Shown here piece after piece: positions 7,083 to 16,800 of a DNA stretch of 40,676 bases. This DNA comes from Pectobacterium versatile (GTDB lineage Bacteria > Pseudomonadota > Gammaproteobacteria > Enterobacterales > Enterobacteriaceae): positions 1 through 40,676 of the forward strand of contig NZ_JAINZP010000030.1 in the NCBI RefSeq assembly GCF_020166435.1, written 5' to 3'. A program made the translations under genes and the position numbers. Position 1 is the stretch's first letter; each line of letters opens with the position of its first letter. Below the pieces are notes generated by a model. It ran no database searches. It saw only the letters and a program-made list of their open reading frames with translations, and was not told the origin of the DNA.

Positions 7083-9187
7083 ATCTGCACCTGCCTCCCC
7101 TGCGCGCCGATCTTCAATTGGTAGAATCGGCTCCTGGCATCAACGGAGCCCCGCAGTGGGTGCTGTCCGATCCTATAACAGGGCGTTATTTTACCCTGAC
7201 TCCCTCGGCTATCCGCCTGCTGCGTCATTGGCCATTGCGCCAGCCACAGCAAATACTGGCCGCCGCCAACAATGAGCCCGGCCTACCACTGCGAGTGAAA
7301 GAGTTAGAGCAACTACTACAGTTCCTACGCCAGCACGATTTAGTCGCGGCAAGCGATCCAGAACAACGTCGGCGCTATTTGGGCAAAGCTCAGGCGATGC
7401 GCACCAGCTTGTGGAAAAGTGTGCTGCACCAGTATCTTTTTTTCCGTATTCCTCTGTGGCGACCCGATCCGGTACTTAACCGCTGTTGGCCGTGGCTACA
7501 GCGCTATGGCGCGCCCTTTCTGATCTGGGTCTTTCCATTAATCCTGCTGCTGGGCTTATTTTTAGTCAGTCGAGACTGGGTACGCTACACCCATTCGTTT
7601 CCACACCTCTTCAGCCTTTCCGGTATGGCCGTGTTCGGTGTCTCTCTGGTGTTCGCCAAATTTATCCATGAGCTAGGCCATGCCTTCATGGCCAAACGGG
7701 CAGGCTGCCGTGTGCAAAGCATGGGCGCTGCCTTTATCGTGTTATTTCCCTTGTTTTATACTGACACTACCGACGCCTGGAAACTGAAGGATCGTCAGGC
7801 ACGTTTGCTGATTGGCGCGGGCGGTATTCTGGCCGAACTGATGTTGGCGGTTATTTCGCTATTGGCCTGGGCATTACTGCCAGATGGCCCGGCACGAACG
7901 GCAGCCTTTATGCTTTCCAGCGCGACGTGGCTGACTACATTGGTCGTAAACCTTAACCCTTTGATGCGCTTCGATGGCTACTTTTTACTTAGCGATTTCT
8001 GGCGCGTAGAGAATCTGCAAGAACGTGCTTATGCGCTCTGCCGCTGGCGGTTGCGGGAAAGTCTGTTCGGTCATGGTCACCCAGCGCCGGAAAACCTCTC
8101 TCCATCCCTGCAACGCAAACTGCTGGTATGGGGCTATGCCTCTTGGATATGGCGCTTTTTCCTGTTCTTTGGCATCGCGCTGGTGGTTTACCACTTTTTT
8201 ATCAAGGTGATCGGCATTGGTTTAATGCTGGTTGAAATCGTCTGGTTTATCGCGCTACCGATAGCCAAAGAAGCCTATGCCTGGTGGTCAATGCGCAAAT
8301 CAATACACCCCATCGCTTTTTTGCGCAGCGCCCTGCTGTGCTTGACACTCTTGTTTATCTTGCTCTATCCATGGGGTGGCAGCATCCACATTCCTGCCGT
8401 ATTGGAATCCGAGAAGGTCAGTACCCTCTACAGTCCGGTTCCGGCGCAGGTTAACCGGCTACACGTTACAGATGGTCAGCGGGTAGATGCCGGAGACATT
8501 CTGCTGGAGCTCACGTCAGTCGATCTGGATTATCGTCTCGACATTGAGCGTCAGCGTATCGCCCAGTTACAACAGCAACGACAGCGTGGAGCGGCACGAC
8601 AGGAAACGGCGAGTGAAATTCAGGTCATGGATTGGCAGTTAGCTGAGGCGCTGGCACGCTATCGTGGGTTGGCAGCACAGCGTCAACGCTTAACGATTCG
8701 AGCACCGCAAGCAGGTGTAGTACGCGATCTGGTTCGTGATATGACAGCAGGACGCTGGCTAACGGCGGATACGCCATTACTACGCGTGGTGGAACCCACG
8801 CAGGGACGGGTAATTGGCTATATACCCGAAGAGTCGCTCATGCGTACTCAAGAGGGCATGCAGGGCATCTTCCTTACCGACGATCCCGCTTTCCCACGTC
8901 TTGACGTCACGCTTCATGACATTGCTCCCACAGGCAGCGCTTACCTGCAACAAGAAATGCTCGCTTCCGATCGCCACGGCCCGATTGCCGTACGACGCGA
9001 CCGCGACCACAATCCTCAACCAGTGCAGGCACAGTACCGCGTTCGTTTCATAATACAGGAAGAGCAATTCCTGCCGCTGCAACAGCCTCTACGGGGCAGC
9101 GTCATTCTGGAAGGAGAAAAGGAATCTATTCTTGGTACAGTGTGGCGTCGGGTAGCGGCATTGGGTATCAGGGAAAGTGGTTTTTAG
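7079..9187 (+). CDS. M50 (site-2-type) metalloprotease fused to HlyD adaptor
   Basis: 702 residues, start overlapping the previous stop (ATGA). A soluble N-terminus (1-140) resembles PqqD-like winged-helix domains (TGRYFTLTPSAIRLLRHWP). A multi-pass membrane region (about 145-440) carries the M50 zinc site: HELGH at H197-H201 and NPLMRFDG with D299, both complete. Residues ~450-690 form a periplasmic HlyD-like part: lipoyl half (VPAQVNRLHVTDGQRVDAGDILLEL), Q/R-rich coiled coil, second half (LTIRAPQAGVVRDLVRDMTAGRWL) and a beta domain. M50 enzymes cut peptide bonds in or near the membrane. Fusion to an adaptor, in a cluster with a TolC protein and a giant surface protein but no ABC ATPase, suggests a role in export or processing of that protein. 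The substrate is inferred only from context. Confidence 0.85.
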   Translation: MNLHLPPLRADLQLVESAPGINGAPQWVLSDPITGRYFTLTPSAIRLLRHWPLRQPQQILAAANNEPGLPLRVKELEQLLQFLRQHDLVAASDPEQRRRYLGKAQAMRTSLWKSVLHQYLFFRIPLWRPDPVLNRCWPWLQRYGAPFLIWVFPLILLLGLFLVSRDWVRYTHSFPHLFSLSGMAVFGVSLVFAKFIHELGHAFMAKRAGCRVQSMGAAFIVLFPLFYTDTTDAWKLKDRQARLLIGAGGILAELMLAVISLLAWALLPDGPARTAAFMLSSATWLTTLVVNLNPLMRFDGYFLLSDFWRVENLQERAYALCRWRLRESLFGHGHPAPENLSPSLQRKLLVWGYASWIWRFFLFFGIALVVYHFFIKVIGIGLMLVEIVWFIALPIAKEAYAWWSMRKSIHPIAFLRSALLCLTLLFILLYPWGGSIHIPAVLESEKVSTLYSPVPAQVNRLHVTDGQRVDAGDILLELTSVDLDYRLDIERQRIAQLQQQRQRGAARQETASEIQVMDWQLAEALARYRGLAAQRQRLTIRAPQAGVVRDLVRDMTAGRWLTADTPLLRVVEPTQGRVIGYIPEESLMRTQEGMQGIFLTDDPAFPRLDVTLHDIAPTGSAYLQQEMLASDRHGPIAVRRDRDHNPQPVQAQYRVRFIIQEEQFLPLQQPLRGSVILEGEKESILGTVWRRVAALGIRESGF

Positions 9188-9228
9188 CGGGTTGGTTATC
9201 CTCAACATATACATCTGTCTTAGCTAAT

Positions 9229-9253
9229 ATCTGGAGCAGGAGATGCTCCAGAT
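9229..9253 (+). terminator. Hairpin after the M50 gene
   Basis: ATCTGGAGC (9229-9237) pairs perfectly with GCTCCAGAT (9245-9253) across a 7-base loop, 42 bp past the stop codon. The stem is followed by TCTGT and then A residues and not a U-tract, so termination would be partial or the hairpin may protect the 3' end. Confidence 0.4.
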
Positions 9254-9530
9254 TCTGTAAAAAAGCGTTACACCTTTCCTGATCTCATCAGTTAATAAGA
9301 TTATTTAACGTTTTCACGTATCTATTGCGTCGAACACACACTACATTTTATTAACAAATGAATTTCTCTCTGGTTTTTTATTACATTGACAACATACACA
9401 TATCGTAGCAATTCCAGCACATCTCAGCCAAATCAAACCAAATTAATTTTATTAAAAATCAATAAATTAAAAAAATAAATCTTTTTCTTATCGGCCTACG
9501 TAAAAGCCTATTGCTAGTTTCACTTTTTAT

Positions 9531-9567
9531 ATGTAATTTTGTTTTTATTGTTTACATAAAATTACAT
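9531..9567. promoter_or_regulatory. 10-bp inverted repeat, possible operator
   Basis: ATGTAATTTT (9531-9540) and AAAATTACAT (9558-9567) are perfect inverted copies separated by 17 bp. They lie about 100 bp before the collar start codon. The half-site core ATGTAA/TTACAT resembles the palindrome at 2312-2327. The arrangement suits binding of a dimeric regulator, or a cruciform; the protein is unknown. Confidence 0.4.
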
Positions 9568-9669
9568 GTTACTTAGCAAGTGAAGTTAGGCATCACAAGA
9601 CCAAGCATCGAAATCATCAAATATATTTCACCCATCGTGGAACTGTCCCCATTCCAAGGAGAGATGTTT

Positions 9670-10572
9670 ATGAAATGCGTTCAACGTCTGTTTGCCAAAT
9701 CGGCGATTACTGCTGCTCTGGGTGTCGGTTTTTTCCTGCCACAATCTGCACTTGCCTGCAGCGAATCAGGTAGCCAATACCTTGGCAGCGTGTGTTACAT
9801 GGCTACCCAATATTGTCCTGACGGTTACACAATTGCAGATGGTCGCATACTAAACGTAAGCAATAATCAGGCGCTTTATTCGTTGATTGGCAACTTATAT
9901 GGCGGCACACAGCCCTCGACGTTCGCCTTACCAAACCTACAGGGCCGAACAGTGGTTGGCTCAGGTGTGTTTAACAGCACAGCGTACCCCGTTGCGAAAA
10001 CGGTTGGTCAGGACATTGCAGTCGGAACCGGTAGCAGTTCGGTGACACTTACTGCTCCACAGATTCCTCCGCATACTCATCCGGCAACATTTTCGTTGAA
10101 CGCTGCCAGCCCCTCGGTATCCCTTCCGCTGAGTGGCAGTATCGCCAATCTGCCGTTTAATGCCGCGGCGAGCCTCAGTGTTACTGGGATTGCAAAAATT
10201 GGCTCGTCAACCACGACCGGCAGAAACATCAACCTGACTGACAAAGCGTTATTAACTTCTGTCGGTGGTCCAAGTGCATTAATCTACGCACCCGCTGGTG
10301 CAACCAATGACAGGCAGCTAGGGCCGGATGGCAGTGTAACCGGCACCGCCACGGGCAATATCAGCAGCACCGCAAGTGGCGGCCAGTTAGCAGGGAATGC
10401 AACGGGCCCGCTGACGTTGCCAGTGACGGGTTCGGTCAGCGTAAACGCGAATGTCACGCAACCTGCGCCAGTGGTGGCTCCTGTGTCGGTAGCAGTACCG
10501 GTTAGGGATCCATCATTAGTACTTACCGCGTGTATTGCCACCCAAGGTCTTTATCCTGTCAGACCTGACTGA
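9670..10572 (+). CDS. Secreted phage-tail-collar-domain protein (microcystin-dependent-protein-like)
   Basis: About 300 residues. The ATG at 9670 is chosen because AGGAG sits 8 bases upstream and a clean signal peptide follows (cleavage after SALA, before CSES). A longer frame from GTG at 9580 lacks these. The mature protein begins with a tail-collar fold: YCPDGYTIADGRILNVSNNQALYSLIGNLYGG then FALPNLQGRTVVGSG. It ends with the typical LTACIATQGLYPVRPD. Between are low-complexity beta-rich S/T/A/G stretches. Four cysteines in the mature form could make disulfides. In phages this domain caps tail fibres; bacterial homologues are often found with large surface proteins. Here it sits between the exporter genes and the giant protein, so it is probably exported to the periplasm or surface as a partner. 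Confidence 0.8.
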   Translation: MKCVQRLFAKSAITAALGVGFFLPQSALACSESGSQYLGSVCYMATQYCPDGYTIADGRILNVSNNQALYSLIGNLYGGTQPSTFALPNLQGRTVVGSGVFNSTAYPVAKTVGQDIAVGTGSSSVTLTAPQIPPHTHPATFSLNAASPSVSLPLSGSIANLPFNAAASLSVTGIAKIGSSTTTGRNINLTDKALLTSVGGPSALIYAPAGATNDRQLGPDGSVTGTATGNISSTASGGQLAGNATGPLTLPVTGSVSVNANVTQPAPVVAPVSVAVPVRDPSLVLTACIATQGLYPVRPD

Positions 10573-10611
10573 CTGCCATAACTGACTGATAATAAAACAG
10601 ATTTCCCCGTT

Positions 10612-10643
10612 GCGTATGGTGGCGTAGTTTCGTCGCCATACGC
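10612..10643 (+). terminator. Hairpin between collar and giant-protein genes
   Basis: GCGTATGGTGGCG (10612-10624) pairs with CGTCGCCATACGC (10631-10643), with two G-U wobbles, across a 6-base loop. It lies 39 bp after the collar stop. The next bases are CAAAAAGC and not T-rich, so it may only attenuate or stabilise the transcript. The remaining spacer to 10824 is AT-rich and shows nothing else I can support. Confidence 0.4.
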
Positions 10644-10824
10644 CAAAAAGCAGAACAAAATGTAAAAAACAATTATTTATACAAAAAGGCAATAAATTTA
10701 ACGCTTATACCTACGTTTAATCATTAGGTGTCATTTGATTAACGCTAGTCATTTATTTAAAAAAACTTTTCTTGGTTGCAAGAATAAATATCGCAATGTG
10801 TTCTGTGTTTCGGAGGTATTGTCT

Positions 10825-13800
10825 ATGTTATGGCTCCATCTGTTCAGAAATCGTCACCCATCAAACAAGCAACATAATACCGTCCAGCACGCTGTAGAGC
10901 TGGCGAGCAATACTCCATTGGGGTATGCGCTTGAGGCTCGCATGTTGTTCGATGGAGCCATTGCTGCCACTGTGGATCAAACGACGACCACACAGGATAG
11001 CGCAGCTCAAACTGCCACAGCCGCCAGCCACACAGAAAACAGCACGCACCAAACCGATACTTCCAGTGATAACGCCACCGATGACACCACTGTGGCGGTA
11101 GCAAGCGATCCGACTACATCGTCCAAAGACGTGGTTTTCATCGATACCTCGGTAGCCGATTATCAGACACTGCTCAATCAAGTGCCCTCAGGAATAGAAG
11201 TGGTACTGTTAGATAGCAGCGCGGACGGCCTGAGCCAAATGGCAGAGTGGGCGAAGACACATAGCGGTTATGACACCATCCATATCATCAGTCATGGTTC
11301 AGAAGGCCGTCTCCATCTGGGGGCTATCACGCTGGACTCCGATAATGTCGCGTCACGCCAAAGCGATTTGAGCGCGCTCGGCGCTGCATTAACCGAAAAT
11401 GGCGACATTCTGCTTTACGGGTGCTCAGTGGCATCAGGTGAGGGAATGAGCTTTATCAATGCTATCGCTACCGCAACAGGAGCAGACGTCGCCGCATCCA
11501 GTGACCTGACAGGCGATGCGGTTAAAGGCGGAAACTGGACGCTGGAACAAAGCGTCGGTTCAGATGCGATACAGGCTGACGCACTGGCGTTCAGCGATTA
11601 TAACCAGTTGCTGACGCTCGTCTCCTTTGACTCGAATGACTTTAACAGCAACGCTGGGACCTACACCAAACCGGTTACTGGTATCAATCTTACCTTTAGC
11701 GGGGTCGATGGGTATTCGTTTGGCAATAACCTCGGCAACAACAACTATAACGTCTTCCCAGATAGTGGGAGCAATTCTACTGGTGACGGCACCAGGCTGA
11801 CCATCGCCATTGCGTCGGGCTATACCTTCGACTTGACCAGCTTCAGCTACCGTACTTCTCTTGAAGACACCATTACGCTGACCTTTACCTATGCTAATAA
11901 TACAACGGTCACTGGAACACTGACGGCCACGGCAAGCCAAGATATAACCCTTAGCAATTTCTCCGTCTTTCTCGATGCCTCAAACAATGCGTTGTCAGCT
12001 TCAGCCAACGATGTCATCAAGGTAGTGATCGCCTCCGCCAACGGCATTGGCGCTTTTGACTTCGGCACCAATAATTTCGATATTTCTGACGTTAAAGCCA
12101 TTGTCCCATCGGTCAACAATGCGCCGATCATCAGCAACACAACGGTGAGCAAAACATTCAATGAGGATACCCCTCAGACATTCTCCACGACGGATTTTGG
12201 TTTCAGTGATGTGGACAGCGGCGACACGCTGCAATCCATCACTATCGTGGCTGCACCGACAGCGGGTGAACTGTTTATCGATGTGAATGGTGACGGCGTG
12301 CGTGGCGTAGGGGATACGCTGATCGGCAATGGTACGGTGGTCACCGCGGCTAATATCGACAAACTAACCTTCCGTCCTGCCGATAACGCTAACGGCGCGG
12401 GCTACGCCGCCTTCACCTGGACGGTCAGCGATGGCACCGCGTCGTCCGCCAACGTGGGCACCATGACGCTCAACGTGACGGCGGTGAACGATGCACCGAC
12501 CGATATTACGCTCTCTGCCACCACCTTTGCGCAATCGCTCGGCAGCAACGGCACTGTTGCCACCCTGACGGCGACCGATGTGGATTCCTCGGTGTTTACC
12601 TACAGTCTGGTGAGTGGCAGCGGCAGTACCGATAACGCGCTGTTCACCATTAGCGGCAACACCCTAAAAGCAGTCAACGCCACTGGCATGGCAGCGGGTA
12701 CCTACTCGGTACGCCTACAGGTATCTGATGGTGCCGCTACCTATGACAAAGTGGTGTCATTGGTGGTGGTGGATGATATCGCCCCCACGTTTGACCAGTC
12801 ACCCAGCGTCTCCAACGCCACCGTGGGCGGTTTTAACCTAAGCGGCAGCCTCACTGAAACTGGCAATGTGTATTATGTGGTGGTGGCTGACGGTGCCAGT
12901 GCTCCAACCGCGACGCAAGTGATCGCTGGACAAACCGCCACAGGCAGCAGCGCCACCGCCTCCGGCAGCCAGGTGCTGGGTTCTTCGCCATTCAACTTTA
13001 GCTTTACCTTGGCCGGCCTTGCCGCCAGCACTGCGTATGATGTGTATGTGGTGGCGAGGGACAGTGCAGGTAATAATACGGTCAGTGTAGTTAAGGTTGA
13101 TGCCACCACGACCAGCGCGGGCACAGCGCCGACACTCAGCGCCACTGGCAGCAACCCGGTATTTATCGGCGGCATGGCCGGCTCGATTGATCTGTTCAGC
13201 GGCGTCAGCGCCAATACCAACGACAGCGGCCAGACCTTCAGTTCGCTGACATTGACTGTTTCCAATGTCACCGACAGCGGCGAATTTATCAACGTTGGCG
13301 GCAACAATATCAACCTGAGCTCCAACAGCAGCGGCACGCTGACCGGCATCGGCAGCTACAGCGTGACGCGCGTCGGCAACACCGTCACTCTGCAACTGAA
13401 CGGCATGAGCGCCAGTAACAGTGAGGTAGCCGGGCTGGTGGATGGCTTGCGCTACGGCAATACCAGCACCACCGCCACCGCAGCTACGCGTGCAGTCACC
13501 CTAAGCGCCGTCAGCGACAATGGCAGCAGTAACAACAGCACAGCACTCAACCTGACCTCAAACGTCAACGTGCTTGCCAGCAACAGCGCCTTGTTTGTCA
13601 CCGCCGGGGATGATATCGGCGACGATGCAACTTTTGGCAGTTCGGTGCAAGAAGATGCCAATGACGGCGGCGGGCTCAGTCTGCGTGAAGCCTTGCATTG
13701 GGCGAATGCCACGACGGGTATCGACCGTATTGTGTTCCAGACCGACGTGACGCTGGCCAGTTCGCTGCTATCGCCGACCGACAGCGTACTGATTGACGGC

Positions 13801-16800
13801 CAGAGTTTCACCCTGAACGGTGGCGGCTATTCCGGTTTTCAAATCGTTACCGGGTCGATCACCCTGGCCATCCAAAACCTGACACTGACCAATTTCACCA
13901 CCGATTACAGTACCGACACCGGCGGCGTGTTTGGGATCAGCTACAGTGCCAGCGATGTCAACTTCCGGCTGTACAACGTGGATATTTCAGGCAACCGTGA
14001 CACCATGTTCGGCAATGGCGTCTTCGACCTGTTTAACATTGCCCCCGGCAGCTACAACTTCGATTTTGACCGGGTGAATATTCACGACAACCTGATGATT
14101 GGCCATTTGAATGAAGGGGTGATCAGACTGTTTGTGTCCCGTACCCAGCAAACAGTGTCCCTGTCGATCACCAATTCCGCCATCACCAACAATACCGGTA
14201 TTAACCCGGCAGGCAGCACCTTCGGTATCAGTGGGTTGTGGTTAACCGGGAATCAGGGTAACCCCACCAGCACCCACATCAGCCTGATCAACACCACCAT
14301 TACCGGGCAGGACAACGGCATCGTCTTCGAATTTATCAATAATGCCCTCAGTTGGGTCGCCAGCGTGCGCAATTCCATCATCACCGGCACCAGTCAAGAT
14401 ATTGTCGCCTACACCCCAACGGGACAACCATCCGGCGGCAGCTACACCTTGTACGGCGGCAACAACATCCTGAGTGGCAGCGTGGATCAGGTATCGTCAT
14501 CCGATCCGCGACTGGCCGCCACGGCCAGCAATGCGATTAATCAAGGCAACCGTTTCTATGTTACGGGCGAGACAGATGTACGCGGCTTGGATCGAGTACG
14601 GCAAGGTGCCGTTGATATTGGCGCTTATGAATCGCAGTTTGCTGCTGGTACCGCACCGCAGGTCGATTTGAATGGCAGCACCACAGGCAATAATTACTCC
14701 ACGACAGTACCCGCCGCCTCCGCCGCTGCGGGTATTTCTGTGACGGATACCTTAGCAACCCTGAGTCAAACCGACGGGGATTCCCGCCTCTGGACGCTGA
14801 CGCTCAATTTGGCAGGAACGACAGACGGTAGCAGTGAGTCCTTATCCCTTTCACAGCAGGCATTGCTCGCAGCCCATGCCGCCGGCATCAACGTAACTGG
14901 TAATGGTAGCCAGACGCTGACGCTGACAGGCGGTGCGACGCAGGAAGCCTTCCAGATCGCGCTACGTGCCATTGTGTATGCCAACGTAGCCGCTACGCCA
15001 ACGGCAGGAAATCGGACCGTATCGGTAACGGCCAATGATGATGCCAGTAGCACCGCAACCTCTACCTTGACATTGACTGCGAGTAACAATGCGTCTCCGG
15101 TAGTGTCCGGCACGATTGCCGCGCAGAGCATCGCGCAAGGCGGCAATCTGAATGTCACCGTACCCGCCGGTACCTTTACCGATCCGGATGGCGATACCCT
15201 GACGCTCAGCGCTACGCTGGCGGACGGCACCGCGTTGCCAGCCTGGCTGTCGTTTAACCCAACCACCGGCACTTTCTCCGGCACACCGGCCAATGGGGAT
15301 GTGGGCAGCCTGACCATCAAGGTCACCGCCACCGACGGCAGTAACGCTTCGGTCAGCACCACCTTTGGCCTGACCGTCACCAACGTCAACGATGCGCCTG
15401 TCGTCGCCACGCCGATCCCCGCGCAAAGTGTCGCGCAGGATGGCAGCCTGAGTTTCACCGTGCCCGCAGGCACCTTTACCGATCCGGACGGCGATACCCT
15501 GACGCTCAGCGCTACGCTGGCGGACGGCACCGCGTTGCCAGCCTGGCTGTCGTTTAACCCAACCACCGGCACTTTCTCCGGCACACCGGCCAATGGGGAT
15601 GTGGGCAGCCTGACCATCAAGGTCACCGCCACCGACGGCAGTAACGCTTCGGTCAGCACCACCTTTGGCCTGACCGTCACCAACGTCAACGATGCGCCTG
15701 TCGTCGCCACGCCGATCCCCGCGCAAAGTGTCGCGCAGGATGGCAGCCTGAGTTTCACCGTGCCCGCCGGCACCTTTACCGATCCCGATGGCGATACCCT
15801 GACCCTCAGCGCCACGCTGGCGGACGGCACCGCGTTACCAGCCTGGCTGTCGTTTAACCCAGCTACCGGCACCTTCTCCGGCACACCGGCCAATGGGGAT
15901 GTGGGCAGCCTGACCATCAAAGTCACTGCCACCGACGGCAGCAACGCTTCCGTCAGCACCACCTTTGGTCTGACCGTCACCAATGTAAACGATGCCCCGG
16001 TGGTCTCCGGCACGATTGCCGCGCAGAGCATTGCGCAAGGCGGCAGTCTGAGTGTCACGGTGCCAGCCGGCACCTTTACCGATCCGGATGGCGATACCCT
16101 GACGCTCAGCGCCACGCTGGCGGACGGCACGGCGCTGCCAGCCTGGCTGTCGTTTAACCCAGCTACCGGCACCTTCTCCGGCACACCGGCCAATGGGGAT
16201 GTGGGTAGCCTGACCATCAAGGTCACCGCCACCGACGGCAGCAACGCTTCGGTCAGCACCACCTTTGGCTTGACCGTTACCAACGTTAACGATGCCCCGG
16301 TGGTCTCCGGCACGATTGCCGCGCAGAGCATCGCGCAAGGCGGCAGTCTGAATGTCACCGTACCCGCCGGCACCTTTACCGATCCGGATGGCGATACCCT
16401 GACGCTCAGTGCCACGCTGGCGGACGGCACCGCGTTGCCATCCTGGCTGTCGTTTAACCCAGCTACTGGCACCTTCTCCGGCACACCGGCCAATGGGGAT
16501 GTGGGCAACCTGACCATCAAAGTCACCGCCACCGACGGCAGCAGCGCCTCGGTCAGCACCACCTTTAGTTTGACGGTCACCACCGTTAATGAAGCCCCAG
16601 TGGTCTCCGGCACAATTGCCGCGCAGAGCATTGCACAAGGTGGCAGTCTGAATATCACCGTACCCGCTGGCACCTTTACCGATCCGGACGGCGATACGCT
16701 GACGCTCAGTGCTACGCTGGCGGATGGCACCGCGTTGCCAGCCTGGCTGTCATTTAACCCAGCTACCGGCACCTTCTCCGGTACACCGGGTAACGGTGAT

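Larger units (their letters stand above)
9188..9669. other. AT-rich promoter region before the tail-collar gene
   Basis: 482 bp without a gene, ending in very AT-rich DNA (9300-9570). It contains a hairpin just after the M50 gene and a 10-bp inverted repeat at 9531-9567, both listed separately. A TTGACA hexamer at 9386-9391 has no good -10 partner at normal spacing, so no promoter is called. The region suggests that the collar and giant-protein genes have their own promoter. Confidence 0.55.

Noticed and set aside
9386-9414. TTGACA as a -35 promoter element
   Set aside because: No acceptable -10 hexamer at 16-18 bp spacing.
10735-10824. TTG-started N-terminal extension of the giant protein
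   Set aside because: The ATG at 10825 has a consensus SD (GGAGG, 8-base spacing); the extension does and encodes nothing recognisable.
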